NCBI GenBank assembly: GCA_965204925.1
Contig: OZ242021.1
Location: 310,001-374,000, forward strand
Origin: G963663315 sp965204925
GTDB taxonomy: Bacteria; Pseudomonadota; Gammaproteobacteria; Arenicellales; Poriferihabitantaceae
DNA: 64,000 nucleotides
Reading direction: 5' to 3'
In this document: positions 62,550 through 64,000 of the stretch, in pieces
Position numbering within the stretch: position 1 is the stretch's first letter
How the letters are laid out: the number at the start of each line of letters is the position of its first letter
Notes under the pieces: generated by a model
What the model saw: the letters and a program-made list of their open reading frames with translations, nothing else
What the model was told of the DNA's origin: nothing
Database searches by the model: none
Translations under genes and position numbers: made by a program

Positions 62550-62626
62550 TGGGGTGTAGCCAAGTGGCCCAAGGCACCAGGTTTTGATCCTGGCATTCGG
62601 AGGTTCGAATCCTCCCACCCCAGCCA
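62550..62626 (+). tRNA. tRNA-Gln (TTG)
   Basis: Complete cloverleaf with encoded CCA. Acceptor TGGGGTG pairs with CACCCCA, the anticodon stem is CCAGG/CCTGG around loop TTTTGAT with anticodon TTG at 62584-62586, and the T-arm is GGAGG/TTCGAAT/CCTCC. It directly precedes prs, the order found in many gammaproteobacteria, so it is likely co-transcribed. Confidence 0.97.
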
Positions 62627-62652
62627 GAACAGTAAAAATCAAAAAAACAGAC

Positions 62653-63606
62653 ATGGCATCCCCCGAGAATCTGGCGCTATTCGCCGGCAACGCCAATCCC
62701 GATCTGGCGACCGAGATCGCCGGAACCCTCGGCGTGTCCCTCGGCAAAGCCGCGGTCGGACGATTTAGCGATGGAGAAATCAATGTCGAGATCATGGAGA
62801 ATGTACGCGGCCGTGATGTGTTTATCGTGCAACCGACTTGTGCGCCAGGTAATGACAACCTGATGGAACTGCTCGTCATGATCGATGCGATTAAGCGCTC
62901 TTCCGCGGGCAGAATTACCGCAGTCATTCCCTATTTCGGTTATGCCCGGCAAGACCGCAGGCCGCGTACTGCCCGGGTCGCCATTTCCGCCAAGCTGGTG
63001 GCTGAAATGATCGGCATTGCCGGGGCGGACCGGGTGCTTACGATGGATCTGCATGCTGACCAAATCCAGGGATATTTCGATATTCCCACAGATAATATTT
63101 ACGGTTCACCGGTCTTGATGAGTGAACTGTGGCGCAAACAACTGCCCAATCCGGTTATTGTTTCTCCGGATGTCGGGGGTGTTGTGCGCGCCAGGGCAAT
63201 GGCCAAGCAGCTTGAGACCGGACTCGCCATTATTGACAAACGGCGGCCCAGAGCCAACGAAGCCAAGGTCATGCATATTATCGGAGATGTAGCGGGTCGC
63301 TCCTGTATTCTGATAGACGATATGGTCGATACCGCGAACACTCTTTGTGAAGCGGCCCGCGCATTGAAAGAACATGGCGCGCTACGGGTGCTCGCGAGCT
63401 GTACCCATGCGGTGTTGTCAGGCGGGGCGATTGATCGAATTGTGGATTCGGAAATCAACGAACTGTTGGTGACCAATTCGATACCGCTCTGCAAACAGGC
63501 GTGGGAATGCGCAAAAATCACTCAACTGAGCGTAGCTGAACTGCTGGCCGAGTCGATTCGTCGCATTGCTACCGGTGACTCGATCAGCAACCTGTTTATA
63601 GATTAA
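62653..63606 (+). CDS. prs: Ribose-phosphate pyrophosphokinase
   Basis: Makes PRPP from ribose 5-phosphate and ATP for nucleotide, histidine and NAD synthesis. The 317 aa enzyme has RFSDGEINVEI, the ATP-binding flexible loop YARQDRRPRTARVAISAK, the PRPP signature CILIDDMVDTANTL and the MDLHADQIQGYFDIP segment. The ATG at 62653 gives the family start; an upstream in-frame start lies inside the tRNA and is rejected. Confidence 0.97.
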   Translation: MASPENLALFAGNANPDLATEIAGTLGVSLGKAAVGRFSDGEINVEIMENVRGRDVFIVQPTCAPGNDNLMELLVMIDAIKRSSAGRITAVIPYFGYARQDRRPRTARVAISAKLVAEMIGIAGADRVLTMDLHADQIQGYFDIPTDNIYGSPVLMSELWRKQLPNPVIVSPDVGGVVRARAMAKQLETGLAIIDKRRPRANEAKVMHIIGDVAGRSCILIDDMVDTANTLCEAARALKEHGALRVLASCTHAVLSGGAIDRIVDSEINELLVTNSIPLCKQAWECAKITQLSVAELLAESIRRIATGDSISNLFID

Positions 63607-63630
63607 CCAACTGGATTAAAGAGTAGAAAA

Positions 63631-64000
63631 ATGGCAGAACAATTCGAGCTTGTTGCAAGACTTCGCGCACGCTCCGGCACAAAACTGGTACGGCGGCTGC
63701 GCCGCGAGGGGGATGTTCCGGCAGTACTTTATGGCGGCGGGAAACCCAATATCAGTATCGCGGTCAATCACGATGTGCTGTACCACAGCCTGGAAAAGGA
63801 AGAGTTCTACTCGGCTGTGATCATTATCAATACGGACGGCAAGAAGGAGCAGGCGATTCTTCGTGATGTGCAACGCCACCCTCACAAGACCAGTGTCCTG
63901 CATGCGGATTTCCAGCGTGTCGATGAAAACCGGGTACTGACCATGTCGCTGCCCATTCACTTTATCGGTGAAGAAGAGTGTGAAGGCGTCAAAACCGGAG
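63631..64000 (+). CDS. rplY: 50S ribosomal protein L25/Ctc (5' part)
   Basis: Begins at the ATG at 63631 and continues past the right edge, so only 123 codons are seen. The start MAEQFELVARLRARSG, GDVPAVLYGGG and QRHPHKTSVLHADFQRVDE match the L25/TL5/Ctc family that binds 5S rRNA. It is already longer than short E. coli L25 (94 aa), indicating the Ctc form with a C-terminal domain. The gene lies 24 bases after prs, the usual order; a purine-rich AAAGAG site is just upstream. Confidence 0.95.
   Translation, partial: MAEQFELVARLRARSGTKLVRRLRREGDVPAVLYGGGKPNISIAVNHDVLYHSLEKEEFYSAVIIINTDGKKEQAILRDVQRHPHKTSVLHADFQRVDENRVLTMSLPIHFIGEEECEGVKTG

Noticed and set aside
62584..62652. Upstream in-frame start of prs
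   Set aside because: It lies inside tRNA-Gln; the ATG at 62653 fits the family.
1..64000. CRISPR arrays, rRNA genes and complete insertion sequences
   Set aside because: I looked for regularly spaced repeats, rRNA signatures and transposase motifs and saw none; short repeats found are the porin, palindrome and homopolymer features listed.

Overview
The window looks like a chromosomal segment of a gammaproteobacterium. The evidence is gene order: rpsB-tsf-frr-uppS-cdsA-dxr-rseP-bamA-skp-lpxD-fabZ-lpxA-lpxB-rnhB-dnaE in one block, map-glnD divergent from it, his genes running into tatABC, pcm-tolC, def-fmt-rsmB-trkA-trkH, a bamC homologue, and tRNA-Gln-prs-rplY at the right edge. It is a Gram-negative with lipid A, Tat export, outer-membrane porins and TolC. 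I cannot name genus or species. Unlinked housekeeping genes, decayed accessory genes and phase-variable surface genes would suit a host-associated organism, but that is inference.

Layout. 1-2.1 kb: right end of an accessory locus, an unrecognised gene coupled to an N-6 adenine DNA methylase carrying its own recognition-like domain. 2.4-7.5 kb: ilvD, a CmoA-like methyltransferase, a TauE-type permease and a fused pabB-pabC. 7.5-24.8 kb: a long minus-strand block for replication (dnaE, rnhB), lipid A (lpxA/B/D, fabZ), envelope assembly (bamA, skp, rseP), isoprenoid and phospholipid synthesis (dxr, uppS, cdsA) and translation (frr, tsf, rpsB). pyrH is absent from its usual place between tsf and frr. 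25.0-29.5 kb: map, glnD and an AmgK-like sugar kinase. 29.6-34.6 kb: hisBHAFI followed by tatABC, without hisE. 34.8-38.3 kb: dprA and topA.

38.3-42.9 kb is accessory: a phosphopantetheinyl transferase with a small partner gene, then a surface lipoprotein gene with two long homopolymers (C20 next to its promoter, G16 directly after the lipobox cysteine), then a peroxiredoxin and a short-chain dehydrogenase, each broken by one frameshift. 42.9-52.3 kb returns to core genes (pcm, tolC, trkH, trkA, rsmB, fmt, def, thrC).

52.3-61.1 kb is again accessory: one intact and two damaged AAA-type ATPase genes, three paralogous porins with shared signal peptides, ribosome-binding sites and terminators, an SMR efflux gene, and a complete tyrosine recombinase between two convergent porins. 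Porins 2 and 3 start with a 190-bp inverted repeat, and porin 3 is a mosaic of the other two. 61.4-64.0 kb holds bamC, a glycosyltransferase remnant, tRNA-Gln(TTG), prs and the start of rplY.

The strongest candidates for unusual biology are the lipoprotein with two potential switches, the mosaic porin and recombinase locus, and the methylase with its unrecognised partner at the left edge. All readings come from sequence inspection only; no database search was run.
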